Positions 30,766 to 39,714 of a stretch of 39,714 nucleotides of DNA are shown here, in pieces. The stretch spans positions 1 through 39,714 of the forward strand of contig JAITMS010000132.1 of assembly GCA_031277255.1 (NCBI GenBank), in the 5' to 3' direction. How positions within the stretch are numbered: the stretch's first letter is position 1; every line of letters begins with the position of its first letter. Both the position numbers and the translations under genes were made by a program. The notes below the pieces were generated by a model. That model saw only the letters and a list, made by a program, of their open reading frames with translations. It had not been told where the DNA came from and made no database searches. The DNA is from Azonexus sp. (GTDB lineage Bacteria > Pseudomonadota > Gammaproteobacteria > Burkholderiales > Rhodocyclaceae).

Positions 30766-31521
30766 ATGATGACCGGCTTCTCCACCCTCTTTCTCAAAGA
30801 AGTTCTGCGATTCTGGAAAGTCGCCTTCCAGACCGTTGCTGCGCCGGTGTTGACGGCGCTGCTCTATCTCCTCATTTTCAGCCATGTGCTTGACGCCCAT
30901 GTCCGGGTGCATGGCGTTGCCTACAGCAGTTTCCTGATTCCCGGCCTGGTGATGATGCAGGTTTTGCAGAATGCCTTTGCCAATTCCTCGTCTTCGCTCA
31001 TTCAGGCCAAAATCACCGGCTCCATTGTTTTTGTGCTGCTGCCGCCCATTTCCTACCCGGCTTTTTTTGCCGCCTATGTGCTGGCGGCGATGGCGCGTGG
31101 CCTCATGGTTGGCGTTGGCGTTCTGCTGGCGACGGTGTGGTTCATTGATCTCTCAGTCGCCGCGCCGTGGTGGATCATCGTTTTCGCCGTCTTGAGCGGC
31201 GCCTTGTTCGGGGCGCTGGGCATGATCGCCGGCATCTGGTCGGAGAAATTCGATCAGTTGGCGGGCTTCCAGAATTTTCTCATCATGCCGCTGACCATGC
31301 TGTCCGGCGTTTTTTACTCGATTTACACCCTGCCGCCGTTCTGGCAGGCCCTGTCCCGCTACAACCCCGTTTTTTATATGATCGACGGCTTTCGCCACGG
31401 TTTTTTCGGCGTCTCCGACGTGCCGCCGCTGACCAGCTTTGGCGTCGTTTTCGCCTGCTTCGCGGGCGTCACCCTGCTGACGCTGGAACTGCTCCGGCGC
31501 GGCTGGAAACTTAGAGGTTAG
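30766..31521 (+). CDS. ABC-2 type exporter permease (YadH-like)
   Basis: The 251-residue membrane protein has about six hydrophobic helices and the ABC-2 permease pattern: GFSTLFLKEVLRFWKVAFQT at the N-terminus, FLIPGLVMMQVLQNAFANSS, PLTMLSGVFYSIYTLPPFW and the late RYNPVFYMIDGFRHGFFG. It pairs with the ATPase at 29322. ATG 30766 was chosen because it lies 5 bp after the previous stop; the upstream in-frame TTG is inside that gene. The substrate is unknown; the location suggests an envelope-related cargo. Confidence 0.9.
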   Translation: MMTGFSTLFLKEVLRFWKVAFQTVAAPVLTALLYLLIFSHVLDAHVRVHGVAYSSFLIPGLVMMQVLQNAFANSSSSLIQAKITGSIVFVLLPPISYPAFFAAYVLAAMARGLMVGVGVLLATVWFIDLSVAAPWWIIVFAVLSGALFGALGMIAGIWSEKFDQLAGFQNFLIMPLTMLSGVFYSIYTLPPFWQALSRYNPVFYMIDGFRHGFFGVSDVPPLTSFGVVFACFAGVTLLTLELLRRGWKLRG

Positions 31522-31549
31522 CGTGGTTTCCGTTCAAACGCTTACACTT

Positions 31550-31674
31550 CCGTTCGGGCTGAGCCTGTCGAAGCCCGTTTATACCCTCTCTCCGCACCGC
31601 CCTTCGACAGGCTCAGGGCGAACGATGCGGAGGCGCTGCAAATCGTCAGCGAATAAACGAAAGCCGCTCTGAAT
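31550..31674. repeat. REP-like inverted pair with one MITE-like arm
   Basis: Unit 31550-31577 (CCGTTCGGGCTGAGCCTGTC onward) and unit 31600-31624 (CCCTTCGACAGGCTCAGGGC onward) face each other. The sequence at 31651-31674 (GAATAAACGAAAGCCGCTCT) is the inverted counterpart of the left arm of the element at 22508 (AGAGCGGTTTTGATTC). The left arm here is poorly kept. It fills the gap between the ABC permease and bolA genes and could act as a hairpin. Confidence 0.6.
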
Positions 31675-31680
31675 CCCACC

Positions 31681-33290
<1,610 letters not shown>

Positions 33291-33347
33291 GTCAGCTCCT
33301 CGGTCTTGATGCTCGATTTTTTCAATCTTTTCCAAGGATGTACAAAA

Positions 33348-33554
33348 ATGGCAAATGGCACCGTCAAGTGGTTCAACGACGCCAAGGGTTTTGGTTTTAT
33401 TTCTCCGGCTGAAGGCGGCGAAGACGTCTTCGCCCATTTCTCGGCAATTCAGGGCGCGGGTTTCAAGACCCTGACCGAGAACCAGAAGGTCAGCTTCGAC
33501 ATCGTCACCGGCCCCAAGGGCAAGCAAGCGGCCAATATCCGCCCGGCTGAGTAA
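33348..33554 (+). CDS. cspA: CspA-family cold shock protein
   Basis: The 68-residue single cold-shock domain protein binds single-stranded RNA and DNA and melts mRNA structure. RNP1 (KGFGFI) and RNP2 (VFAHF) motifs are present in [19 protein letters not shown]. The frame opens upstream at 33270, but ATG 33348 gives the standard start after an AAGGA. A possible promoter TTGGCG (33217-33222), 17 bp, CATACT (33240-33245) would give a leader of about 95 nt, as is common for csp genes. It is followed by a strong terminator, so it is a single-gene unit. Confidence 0.95.
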   Translation: MANGTVKWFNDAKGFGFISPAEGGEDVFAHFSAIQGAGFKTLTENQKVSFDIVTGPKGKQAANIRPAE

Positions 33555-33571
33555 ATCGCCGCGCCGTAATG

Positions 33572-33600
33572 AAAGAGCCTGGTTCGCCAGGCTCTTTTTT
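33572..33600 (+). terminator. strong Rho-independent terminator after the cold shock gene
   Basis: AAAGAGCCTGG (33572-33582) pairs perfectly with CCAGGCTCTTT (33587-33597) around a TTCG tetraloop and runs into a T-tract. The A-run on the other side lets it also end the convergent DMT transporter gene, whose stop is at 33617. Confidence 0.93.
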
Positions 33601-33616
33601 CGTTGACAGCCCGTTT

Positions 33617-34540
33617 TCAGGCCCGGTCGACCAGACGCCGCAGCGCCGCCCGGCCTGTTTGCCAGAAACCGGCGGCGCCGAGCAGCGCCAGGGCCAGCAG
33701 AATCAGGACGATGCCGCCGCCTTCGAGCCGGTCGGGGTATTCGCCGAGCAGCCAGAAGGCTTGCAGCACGCTCAGCACCGGGATCATCAAGGTCGACAGC
33801 CCGGCGATGGCGGCGGGCAGGCTGCGCAAGATGAACAGCCACAAAATCCAGGCCAGCGCCGTCGCCAGCACCGCGTTGTAAGCGAGCGCCAGGAGCAGTT
33901 GCGGCGATGACCAGATGGTCGGTTGGTCGTGGGTGGCCAGCGCCAGGGCCGACAAAATGACGGCCCCGACCGTCATCGACCAGGCCGTCAGGCAGAGGAG
34001 GTCGATGGGGTGATCGCGGAAAGCCCGTTTGGCGATGACCGCCCCGGCGGCCCACGAAGCGCCGCCCGCGACGGCGAGTAGCGAACTGAGCGGCGTGCCC
34101 TGCAAAGCCCAGGGTTGAATGACCAGCGCCAGCCCGCAAGCGGCGATGGCGGCGGCGGCGTATTGCAGGCGGTGTGGCTTTTCCCCCAGCAAGAGGGCGG
34201 CAAAAGCCATCATCCAGAACGGCATGATATAGACCAGCACCGCCGTTTTACCGGCCCCGCCGGCGACCAGCGCCAGTTGCGAAAGGCCGGTCATGGCCGC
34301 CGATTGCAGCAGGCCAACGCCGAACACGGGCCGCCACGGCGGCGGTTTGAGCGAGCGGCCGGTGAGCGGCAGCAGCGCCAGCAACAGCAGCGCGCCGAGG
34401 GCGCAGCGCCAGGCGGCGAAATCAAGCGCGCCGATGTAGCGCAGCGCCGATTTGGCGACGATCCAGTTGTAGCTCCAGATCAAGGCCAGAACAATCAGCG
34501 CCAGAACGGCGAGACGGGTGGTTCGGGGGGCGTTGGGCAA
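33617..34540 (-). CDS. EamA/DMT-family transporter
   Basis: The product is about 307 residues with ten predicted membrane helices in two EamA halves, a normal length for drug/metabolite transporters. Typical strings are IWSYNWIVAKSALRYIG near the start, LLLGEKPHRLQYAAAAIAAC in the first half and LLGEYPDRLEGGGIVLILLA in the second. The frame extends upstream into the neighbouring gene. TTG at 34540, just after that gene's stop, is the likeliest start, but no Shine-Dalgarno is clear. The substrate is unknown. It follows the nitroreductase gene on the same strand. Confidence 0.82.
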   Translation of the reverse strand: MPNAPRTTRLAVLALIVLALIWSYNWIVAKSALRYIGALDFAAWRCALGALLLLALLPLTGRSLKPPPWRPVFGVGLLQSAAMTGLSQLALVAGGAGKTAVLVYIMPFWMMAFAALLLGEKPHRLQYAAAAIAACGLALVIQPWALQGTPLSSLLAVAGGASWAAGAVIAKRAFRDHPIDLLCLTAWSMTVGAVILSALALATHDQPTIWSSPQLLLALAYNAVLATALAWILWLFILRSLPAAIAGLSTLMIPVLSVLQAFWLLGEYPDRLEGGGIVLILLALALLGAAGFWQTGRAALRRLVDRA

Positions 34541-34545
34541 AAGAT

Positions 34546-35145
34546 TCAGCCAAAAACGCGGAAACGCTCGCTGTCGCTGATAAAGCTCTTGTCGCCAAAA
34601 CCCGCTTGGTGGGAGCCGAAAGGCATCATGGCGCGCAGTTTCCAGTTGGCGGGCACGTTCCACGCGGCAGCGGCGGCGTCATCGACCAGCGGGTTGTAGT
34701 GTTGCAGGCTGGCCCCGATGTTGGCGGCGGCCAACGTCGTCCACACCGCCAGTTGGGCCATGCCGCTGACCTGCTCGGACCAGACCGGGAAATTGTCGGC
34801 ATAGAGGGCGAATTTTTCCTGCAAGCCCTTGATGACGCTCTGGTCTTCGTAGAACAGGACAGTCCCGGCGCCTGCGGCAAAGCTCTTGATCTTGCCTTCG
34901 GTCGCGCCGAAAGCCTGGGCCGGAACGATTGGGCGCAGGGCGGCCAGGACCAGTTCCCAGAATTTGTCGCTCTCGGCGTCAAACAGGATGATGGCGCGGG
35001 ACGACTGCGAATTGAAGGGCGACGGCGATTGCCGGATCGCTTCCTGAATCAGTTGGGCCACTTCGGCCTTGGGCAGAGGCAGACTTTTGCCGAGGGCATA
35101 TTGGCTGCGGCGGGCTTTGAGCGCCTGGAGCGCGACATTGGACAT
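34546..35145 (-). CDS. nitroreductase family protein (Frm2/Hbn1-like)
   Basis: The 199-residue protein is of the FMN-dependent nitroreductase fold, in the subgroup resembling fungal Frm2/Hbn1. Seen are the early ALKARRSQYALGKSLPLPK (Arg pair for FMN phosphate), SPSPFNSQSSRAIILFDAES and the late NIGASLQHYNP and MMPFGSHQAGFGDKSF. The physiological substrate is unknown. ATG 35145 has a good AAGGA upstream and a promoter at 35183-35211, so the in-frame upstream Met is not needed. It probably forms a two-gene unit with the DMT transporter. Confidence 0.88.
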   Translation of the reverse strand: MSNVALQALKARRSQYALGKSLPLPKAEVAQLIQEAIRQSPSPFNSQSSRAIILFDAESDKFWELVLAALRPIVPAQAFGATEGKIKSFAAGAGTVLFYEDQSVIKGLQEKFALYADNFPVWSEQVSGMAQLAVWTTLAAANIGASLQHYNPLVDDAAAAAWNVPANWKLRAMMPFGSHQAGFGDKSFISDSERFRVFG

Positions 35146-35182
35146 CGTTATTTCCTTTGCATAAAAAACGGGCGGGGGCTGG

Positions 35183-35211
35183 ATTATCAGATCAAGTCGG
35201 GGCTTCGACAA
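35183..35211 (-). promoter_or_regulatory. promoter of the nitroreductase gene
   Basis: On the minus strand, TTGTCG (35211-35206) and GATAAT (35188-35183) are 17 bp apart. The -35 box lies inside a GGCTTCGACAAGCCTCAACGG stretch similar to half a unit of the REP-like repeat. The rest of the gap up to hisG has a TAAAAT (35272-35277), possibly the hisG -10. Confidence 0.55.
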
Positions 35212-35304
35212 GCCTCAACGGCAAATCCGCAGCCTGTCGCCGGTCACAGCGGCGCTGCCGGGGCTTCAGGGTAAAATGCCGGTTTTTCTTCTGGCTTCGA
35301 CCCC

Positions 35305-35949
35305 GTGACTCCCATCACCATCGCCCTCTCGAAGGGCCGCATTTTTGACGAAACGCTGCCTTTGCTGGCGGCGGCGGGCATTGTCCCGAACGAGAACCCG
35401 GCGACCTCGCGCAAGCTGATTATCGGCGCCAATCGCCCGGATGTGCGCGTCGTCATCGTCCGCGCTACCGATGTGCCGACTTATGTCCAGTACGGCGCGG
35501 CGGACATCGGCGTGGCGGGCAAGGATGTTCTCATCGAGCATGGCGGCGAAGGGCTTTATTCGCCGCTCGATCTCGGCATTGCCCGCTGCCGGATGATGGT
35601 CGCCGTGCCGGAAGGCTTTGATTACGCCAGCGCCGTGCGTCAGGGGGCGCGGCTCCGGGTGGCCTCCAAATACATCAGGACGGCGCGCGAGCATTTCGCC
35701 GCGAAGGGCGTCCATGTCGATCTCATCAAGCTCTACGGCTCGATGGAGCTGGCCCCGCTGGCCGGGTTGGCCGACGCCATCGTCGATCTCGTCTCCACCG
35801 GCGGCACACTGAAAGCGAACAAGCTGACGGCTTGCGAACACATCATGGACATTTCGGCGCGGCTGGTGGTCAATCAGGCGGCGCTCAAGGTCAAGCGCCA
35901 AACCTTGCAGCCGATCATCGACGCTTTTGCCGGGGCGGTGGAGGAATAA
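35305..35949 (+). CDS. hisG: HisG, ATP phosphoribosyltransferase (short form)
   Basis: HisG joins ATP and PRPP in the first step of histidine synthesis. At 214 residues it is the short form, which lacks the C-terminal regulatory domain and needs HisZ as partner. HisZ is not in the window. It begins [20 protein letters not shown] and carries the PRPP-binding [14 protein letters not shown]. The start is GTG 35305, with no strong Shine-Dalgarno. hisD follows 3 bp after the stop. Confidence 0.95.
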   Translation: MTPITIALSKGRIFDETLPLLAAAGIVPNENPATSRKLIIGANRPDVRVVIVRATDVPTYVQYGAADIGVAGKDVLIEHGGEGLYSPLDLGIARCRMMVAVPEGFDYASAVRQGARLRVASKYIRTAREHFAAKGVHVDLIKLYGSMELAPLAGLADAIVDLVSTGGTLKANKLTACEHIMDISARLVVNQAALKVKRQTLQPIIDAFAGAVEE

Positions 35950-35952
35950 ACG

Positions 35953-37254
35953 ATGCTGACGATCAAACGCCTGGCGACCACGGACGCTGATTTTTCGACC
36001 CGGCTCGACGCGCTGCTGGCTTTTGAGGCGGCAGCGGACGAGGGCATCGAGCGCGCCGTGGCCGGGATTCTGGCCGCTGTCAAGGCCCGCGGCGACGCGG
36101 CGGTGATCGACTACAGCAACCGCTTCGACCGCCTGACGGCGGCGACGATGGCCGATCTCGAACTGAGCGCCGGTCAATGCCAGGCCGCCCTCGCCAGTCT
36201 GCCGGAGGCGCAGCGGCAGGCGCTGGAAGCGGCGGCGGCGCGCATCCGCGCCTATCACCAGCGGCAGAAGCAGGAAGGCTGGTCGTACACCGAGGCCGAC
36301 GGCACCCGGCTTGGCCAGATGGTGACGCCGCTTGACCGCGTTGGCCTCTATGTGCCGGGCGGCAAGGCGGCCTATCCGTCGTCGGTGCTGATGAACGCGA
36401 TCCCGGCCAAGGTGGCGGGCGTCCGGGAACTGATCATGGTCGTGCCGACGCCGGGCGGCGAAAAAAATCCGCTGGTGCTGGCGGCGGCCTGTCTGGCTGG
36501 CGTCGACCGGGTGTTCGCCATCGGCGGCGCGCAAGCCATCGGCGCGCTGGCTTACGGTACCAAAACCGTGCCGCAAGTCGACAAGATCGTCGGCCCCGGC
36601 AATGCCTACGTCGCCACCGCCAAGCGCCGCGTCTTCGGCGTCGTCGGCATCGACATGGTGGCCGGGCCTTCGGAAATCCTGATTGTCACGGACGGTACGG
36701 GCAATCCCGACTGGCTGGCGATGGATCTGTTCGCGCAGGCCGAACATGATGAACTGGCGCAGTCGATCCTGATTTGCCCCGACGCCGCTTTCATCGACCG
36801 GGTCGCGGCCAGCGTCGACAAACTGCTGCCAAGCATGCCGCGCCGCGAAGTCATCGCCGCCTCGCTCGCCCATCGCGGCGCTTTCATTTTGGCCCGCGAC
36901 CTCGACGAAGCCGTGAGCCTCGCCAACCGCGTCGCCCCCGAACACCTCGAACTGGCGCTGGCCGACCCGGAACCCTGGGTCGCCCGCATCCATCACGCCG
37001 GAGCCATTTTCATCGGCCATTACAGTTCGGAATCGCTCGGCGACTACTGCGCCGGGCCGAACCACGTCCTGCCGACTTCCGGCTCGGCGCGCTTCTCGTC
37101 GCCCTTGGGCGTCTACGATTTCCAGAAGCGCACCAGCCTCATCAAGGTGTCACGAGAGGGCGCGCAAACCCTGGGCCGCATCGCCTCGACGCTCGCCCAC
37201 GGCGAAGGTCTGCCCGCCCACGCAAGATCGGCGGAATTGCGGCTGGAGTCGTGA
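35953..37254 (+). CDS. hisD: HisD, histidinol dehydrogenase
   Basis: HisD oxidises L-histidinol to histidine in two NAD-dependent steps. The 433-residue length is normal. Characteristic segments are [20 protein letters not shown], the dinucleotide-binding region [20 protein letters not shown], the zinc-site [14 protein letters not shown] with its Gln and His, and [20 protein letters not shown]. It is co-transcribed with hisG. hisC, which often follows in betaproteobacteria, is replaced by a fragmentary gene and a chromate-transporter pair. Confidence 0.96.
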   Translation: MLTIKRLATTDADFSTRLDALLAFEAAADEGIERAVAGILAAVKARGDAAVIDYSNRFDRLTAATMADLELSAGQCQAALASLPEAQRQALEAAAARIRAYHQRQKQEGWSYTEADGTRLGQMVTPLDRVGLYVPGGKAAYPSSVLMNAIPAKVAGVRELIMVVPTPGGEKNPLVLAAACLAGVDRVFAIGGAQAIGALAYGTKTVPQVDKIVGPGNAYVATAKRRVFGVVGIDMVAGPSEILIVTDGTGNPDWLAMDLFAQAEHDELAQSILICPDAAFIDRVAASVDKLLPSMPRREVIAASLAHRGAFILARDLDEAVSLANRVAPEHLELALADPEPWVARIHHAGAIFIGHYSSESLGDYCAGPNHVLPTSGSARFSSPLGVYDFQKRTSLIKVSREGAQTLGRIASTLAHGEGLPAHARSAELRLES

Positions 37255-37264
37255 GGACAGCGTG

Positions 37265-37520
37265 ATGAGCGGAGAACCCTTGTTGCCGCTGGAAGCGATC
37301 AGCCAACGCATTCTGGTATTGCGTGAACAGAAAGTACTGCTCGACGCCGACCTGGCCGCGCTCTATGGCATGGAAACGCGACGCTTGAATGAGCAGGTGC
37401 GGCGCAACCGGGAGCGGTTCCCGCTGGATTTCATGTTTGAATTATCCCCGGAGGAGTTCGCCAGCTTGAAGTCGCAAATTGCGACATCAAGTTGGGGCGG
37501 GCGGCTGGCGTCCCGCCTTT
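37265..37520 (+). pseudogene. truncated ORF6N-domain gene
   Basis: The frame starts well: LEAISQRILVLREQKVLLDA, then DLAALYGMETRRLNEQVRRN and SQIATSSWGG. This is the N-terminal ORF6N DNA-binding domain found in phage and mobile-element proteins. After about residue 84 it runs into palindromic repeats (37523-37648) and translates to low-complexity Arg/Pro/Gly sequence until a stop near 37669. The usual continuation of the domain (a YAFTEQGV-like segment) is missing. It starts 10 bp after hisD, probably as part of an insertion into the his region. Confidence 0.8.
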
Positions 37521-37522
37521 CC

Positions 37523-37648
37523 CCTCTCTCCCCTCGTGGGAGAGAGGCCGGGAGAGAGGGGGCGCGGCGGCTGGCGCAACGAAACCGCGTCAGGACGCTT
37601 GGCGGCGTCCGTCCCCTCTCCCCAACCCTCTCCCACAAGGGGAGAGGG
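37523..37648. repeat. two CCCTCTCCC-type palindromes in tandem
   Basis: The first palindrome pairs CCTCTCTCCC (37523-37532) with GGGAGAGAGG (37538-37547). The second pairs CCCTCTCCC (37626-37634) with GGGAGAGGG (37640-37648), with an extra CCCCTCTCCCC copy at 37613-37623. They sit at the breakpoint of the ORF6N fragment, just before chrA. They belong to the family also seen at 121, 22396 and 29280. Confidence 0.7.
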
Positions 37649-37676
37649 CGTTTTCACTTCTCGGCGTGAACAGCAG

Positions 37677-38237
37677 ATGAGCCTGGCCAATACCCAAACT
37701 CCCGCCCCTACCCTGCAAACGCTTTTTCTTGAATTTTCCAAGGTCGGCCTTTCCGGCTTTGGCGGCGTGCTGCCTTTTGCCCGCCGGATGCTGGTCGAGC
37801 GCACCGGCTGGATGACGGCGGAGACATTCAATGCCCAGCTTGGCCTCTGCCAGTTTTTGCCGGGGCCGAATGTCGTCAATCTGGCGGTCATTGTCGGCAA
37901 GCGTCATTGCGGGCTGGCCGGGGCCATTGTTGCGCCCTTGGGGCTTCTCGCCGGGCCGTTCGTCGTCATCGTGCTGCTGGCGCTGCTCTACGACGCCTAC
38001 GGCCAGTTGCCGATTGCCCAGTCGCTCCTGCGCGGCATTGCCGCCGCCGGTTCCGGCCTCTTGTTCGCCACCGCCTGGCGGATGGGCGGAGCCATCCGCG
38101 AGAAGGCGGTTTTTCTGCCTTTTGCCGCATTGGTGGTGATTGGCGTCGCCGGGCTGCGCTGGCCGATGCTGTGGGTCATGCTGGCCGGGCTGGCCTGTTC
38201 CGGCGGACTGGCCTGGTGGCGGCTGGGGCGGCGGTGA
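37677..38237 (+). CDS. chrA: ChrA-family transporter, first half-size subunit
   Basis: The 186-residue membrane protein corresponds to one half of a chromate/sulfate (CHR) transporter. It carries the hallmark FSKVGLSGFGGVLPFARRML, with the FGGV/P motif, and QLGLCQFLPGPNVVNLAVIV with the PGP motif. About six membrane helices are predicted. The stop overlaps the next gene, which encodes the other half, so this is a two-gene short-chain ChrA pair rather than a frameshifted long one. Chromate export is the known role for some family members; the real substrate here is not certain. Confidence 0.9.
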   Translation: MSLANTQTPAPTLQTLFLEFSKVGLSGFGGVLPFARRMLVERTGWMTAETFNAQLGLCQFLPGPNVVNLAVIVGKRHCGLAGAIVAPLGLLAGPFVVIVLLALLYDAYGQLPIAQSLLRGIAAAGSGLLFATAWRMGGAIREKAVFLPFAALVVIGVAGLRWPMLWVMLAGLACSGGLAWWRLGRR

Positions 38238-38764
38238 GCGCAATGGGCACGGTCATCGCGCTGTTCGCCGAGTTTTTTATCCTCTCCTTCGTCGCCTTCG
38301 GCGGGGCGACGGCCCTGTTGCCGGAAATCTACCGGGTCACCGTCGACCAGCAGCACTGGCTGTCCGCCGATACCTTTACCCATCTCTACGCCATCGCCCA
38401 GGCCGCGCCGGGGCCGAATGTTCTGGTCGTCAGCCTGATCGGCTGGCAGGTTGCGGGCCTTGCCGGGGCGCTGGCGACAACGCTGGCGATGTGCCTGCCG
38501 ATGAGCGTGCTGATCTATGTGCTGATCGACCGCTGGGAAAGTTTTAGCGGCCGCCGCTGGCAGCGGGCCATCAGCATCGGCGTCGCGCCGCTTGCCGTCG
38601 GCCTGATTTTTTCCGGCGCGACCCTGATCGCCCAGGCGGTCGGCTTTAGTCCGGCGGCGCTTGGCGTGCTCGTCGTCACCGCCGTCGCCGCCGTCCGTAC
38701 CCGCTGGCATCCGCTGTGGTTCATCGCCGGCGGGGCGGTTCTTGGCGCTTCCGGCCTGCTATGA
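38234..38764 (+). CDS. ChrA-family transporter, second half-size subunit
   Basis: The 176-residue membrane protein is the partner half-transporter: FFILSFVAFGGATALLPEIY holds the FGG motif, and YAIAQAAPGPNVLVVSLIGW holds the PGP motif. GTG 38234 overlaps the stop of the first half (GTGA), a sign of translational coupling and of expected equimolar assembly. The frame is open further upstream but inside the first gene. The stop overlaps the start of the MazG-like gene. Confidence 0.9.
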   Translation: MSAMGTVIALFAEFFILSFVAFGGATALLPEIYRVTVDQQHWLSADTFTHLYAIAQAAPGPNVLVVSLIGWQVAGLAGALATTLAMCLPMSVLIYVLIDRWESFSGRRWQRAISIGVAPLAVGLIFSGATLIAQAVGFSPAALGVLVVTAVAAVRTRWHPLWFIAGGAVLGASGLL

Positions 38765-39114
38765 TCGGACGCATGAACGACGCCTACGCCGACATCACCT
38801 CGCTCGACACGCTGCGCGACGCCCTGCGCCGGTTCGTCGCGGCGCGGAATTGGCGGCAATACCACGCGCCGAAAAATCTGGTCATGGCCTTGTCCGTCGA
38901 AACCGCTGAACTGGTGGAGATTTTCCAGTGGCTGACAGCGGAGGAAAGCCATCATCTGACGCTGGAACAGCAGGCAGCGGCCACCGATGAAATTGCCGAC
39001 GTGCTGATCTACCTGATCGAAACCGCCGACGCCCTCGGCATCGACCCGCTGGCGGCGGTGCGGCAGAAGCTCGTCAAGAACGCGCTCAAATATCCGGCAA
39101 TCAGCGCCGATTAG
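38761..39114 (+). CDS. MazG-type nucleotide pyrophosphohydrolase
   Basis: The 117-residue protein is of the MazG-like/dCTPase group, which hydrolyses nucleoside triphosphates to monophosphates and pyrophosphate as house-cleaning. The metal-binding pattern is seen in MALSVETAELVEIFQWL (E-x2-E) and TDEIADVLIYLIETAD (E-x2-D). ATG 38761 overlaps the preceding stop; an ATG at 38773 is a second choice. Substrate preference cannot be told from sequence. Confidence 0.87.
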   Translation: MIGRMNDAYADITSLDTLRDALRRFVAARNWRQYHAPKNLVMALSVETAELVEIFQWLTAEESHHLTLEQQAAATDEIADVLIYLIETADALGIDPLAAVRQKLVKNALKYPAISAD

Positions 39115-39197
39115 AGCGACATAGGCATACATCCCAATACCATCAGGCTTATGAACCCAAGCGAGCCTACAGTCGGCTCCACTAAGGAGGAAGTGCA

Positions 39198-39494
39198 TTG
39201 GCTATTGTTATACTTGGAAAATCCGAGTGTCCGTTGTGTGGCTCAGTCCTTGCCGATGGTCAGTCTATTGTATCAACCCCCGCCTTCATACAGTCCGCGT
39301 CACACCCACTTTGGCCCTACTCAGACACAGCCATGCACTCACGGTGCTTTGGAGATTGGCAACACCGGGAAGCCTTTGTGCGTGAGTACAACGCCTCGTT
39401 CGGTTGCATTATTTGGGGCAATGGAACCAGGCATCACATGAAATCTGACGGAAGTATTCTCACTATTGAAGCAGGAAATGATAGCGAGCCGTGA
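39198..39494 (+). CDS. small protein with CxxC and HxxC, probable metal binding
   Basis: The 98-residue product begins MAIVILGKSECPLCGSVLAD. C11 and C14 (CPLC) and H47 and C50 (HSRC) are spaced like a treble-clef or zinc-ribbon site. A consensus AAGGAGG lies 7 nt before a TTG at 39198, so TTG is the likely start although weak as a codon. No function is recognised. It stands in a lower-GC stretch between the MazG-like gene and an insertion sequence, and may be an acquired gene. Confidence 0.7.
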   Translation: MAIVILGKSECPLCGSVLADGQSIVSTPAFIQSASHPLWPYSDTAMHSRCFGDWQHREAFVREYNASFGCIIWGNGTRHHMKSDGSILTIEAGNDSEP

Positions 39495-39541
39495 GCCTCA
39501 CCCTGCGAGCGAACCCGCTGACGCAGACCGCTCAACTCATA

Positions 39542-39595
39542 CCCGTTCGCCCTGAGCGGAGTCGAAGGGCGGCGCGGAGAGAGGATACGGAGGCT
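39542..39595. repeat. REP-like unit interrupted by an IS630-family element
   Basis: CCGTTCGCCCTGAGCGGAGT (from 39543) and the following GGCGCGGAGAGAGGATACGG match a REP-like unit and the loop of the inverted pair at 22548-22632 read in reverse. The second unit of the pair is absent; IS630-like sequence begins at about 39596 instead. Confidence 0.65.
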
Positions 39596-39714
39596 TATAG
39601 TCGCTCCAATCAATAATCGGACTCTCGAATGAGCTTCTCCAAGTTTCCGCCGATTTTTCGCCATCGGCGCTTGAGGTTGGCCCAGAGTTTCTCGATGGGG
39701 TTGAGATCAGGGCT
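39596..39714 (-). mobile_element. end of an IS630-family insertion sequence
   Basis: The element starts at a TATAGTCGCTCCAATCAA-type end (about 39596-39614), with a TA dinucleotide as expected for IS630/Tc1-mariner targets, and continues beyond the window. The transposase gene runs on the minus strand towards this end. The other end and the target duplication cannot be seen. Confidence 0.8.
39610..39714 (-). CDS. C-terminal end of an IS630-family transposase (cut by window edge)
   Basis: The visible 34 codons begin SPDLNPIEKLWANLKRRWRK and end at a TGA (39612-39610). SPDLNPIEKLW is the hallmark around the last catalytic acidic residue of the IS630-family DDE domain. The rest of the gene lies to the right of the window. 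Whether the full element is intact is unknown. Confidence 0.9.
   Translation of the reverse strand, partial: SPDLNPIEKLWANLKRRWRKIGGNLEKLIRESDY

Noticed and set aside
37677-38764. chrA as a single gene broken by frameshift
   Set aside because: The two halves overlap cleanly (GTGA), each has its own FGG and PGP motifs, and two-gene short-chain ChrA pairs are a known arrangement.

Overview
The window looks like a chromosomal segment of a high-GC betaproteobacterium, most likely of the Rhodocyclales (Accumulibacter / Azonexus / Zoogloea-like). This rests on phasin genes, which imply polyhydroxyalkanoate storage, and on the order mlaFEDACB - ABC exporter - bolA - murA - hisG - hisD and kdsD-kdsC-lptC-lptA divergent from a kefB-like antiporter. 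An MSHA-type pilus cluster and many short palindromic repeats fit the same group. The taxon is inferred from gene content only. No tRNA, rRNA or CRISPR array was seen.

Layout. 1-1.6 kb: two phasin genes on the minus strand behind a near-perfect sigma70 promoter (TTGACA, 16 bp, TATAAT) framed by two TGCACTGCA palindromes that are candidate PhaR operators. 1.6-6.4 kb: minus-strand genes for Kdo synthesis and LPS transport (kdsD, kdsC, lptC, lptA), divergent from a CPA2 cation/proton antiporter; lptB and rpoN, expected after lptA, are absent here. 6.4-20.5 kb: a long minus-strand MSHA-like type IV pilus cluster. It runs from a possible 43-codon leader ORF through mshM, mshL, mshN, mshE, mshG, mshI, mshJ, an mshK-like gene and two minor-pilin-type genes to a membrane-bound class III adenylate cyclase and a major-pilin-like gene.

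20.5-25.1 kb: a decayed inverted copy of mlaF, a membrane chemoreceptor-type signalling protein, a PAS-GGDEF-EAL protein with a degenerate GGDEF site and intact EAL residues, and two intergenic stretches (475 and 530 bp) filled with repeats. Two of these repeats form MITE-like elements: terminal inverted arms around an inverted pair of REP-like units. 25.4-33.2 kb: the plus-strand Mla phospholipid transport operon, a two-gene ABC exporter interrupted by a gene for a secreted protein of unknown function, an IbaG/BolA gene and murA. 33.3-37.3 kb: a cold shock gene with a strong terminator, a minus-strand DMT transporter and nitroreductase-like gene, then hisG and hisD. 37.3-39.7 kb: an ORF6N gene fragment broken by palindromic repeats, a two-gene ChrA transporter, a MazG-type pyrophosphohydrolase, a small CxxC/HxxC protein, and the end of an IS630-family element inserted in a REP-like repeat.

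How it fits together. Much of the window serves the cell envelope: Kdo and LPS transport, Mla lipid trafficking, peptidoglycan precursor synthesis and a surface pilus. Second-messenger functions sit inside or beside the pilus genes: an adenylate cyclase next to the pilin, an MshE ATPase whose c-di-GMP-binding domain lacks the usual arginines, and an EAL phosphodiesterase nearby. The main oddities are the pilus/cyclase arrangement, the mlaF remnant, the composite repeats and the gene inserted in the ABC exporter operon.
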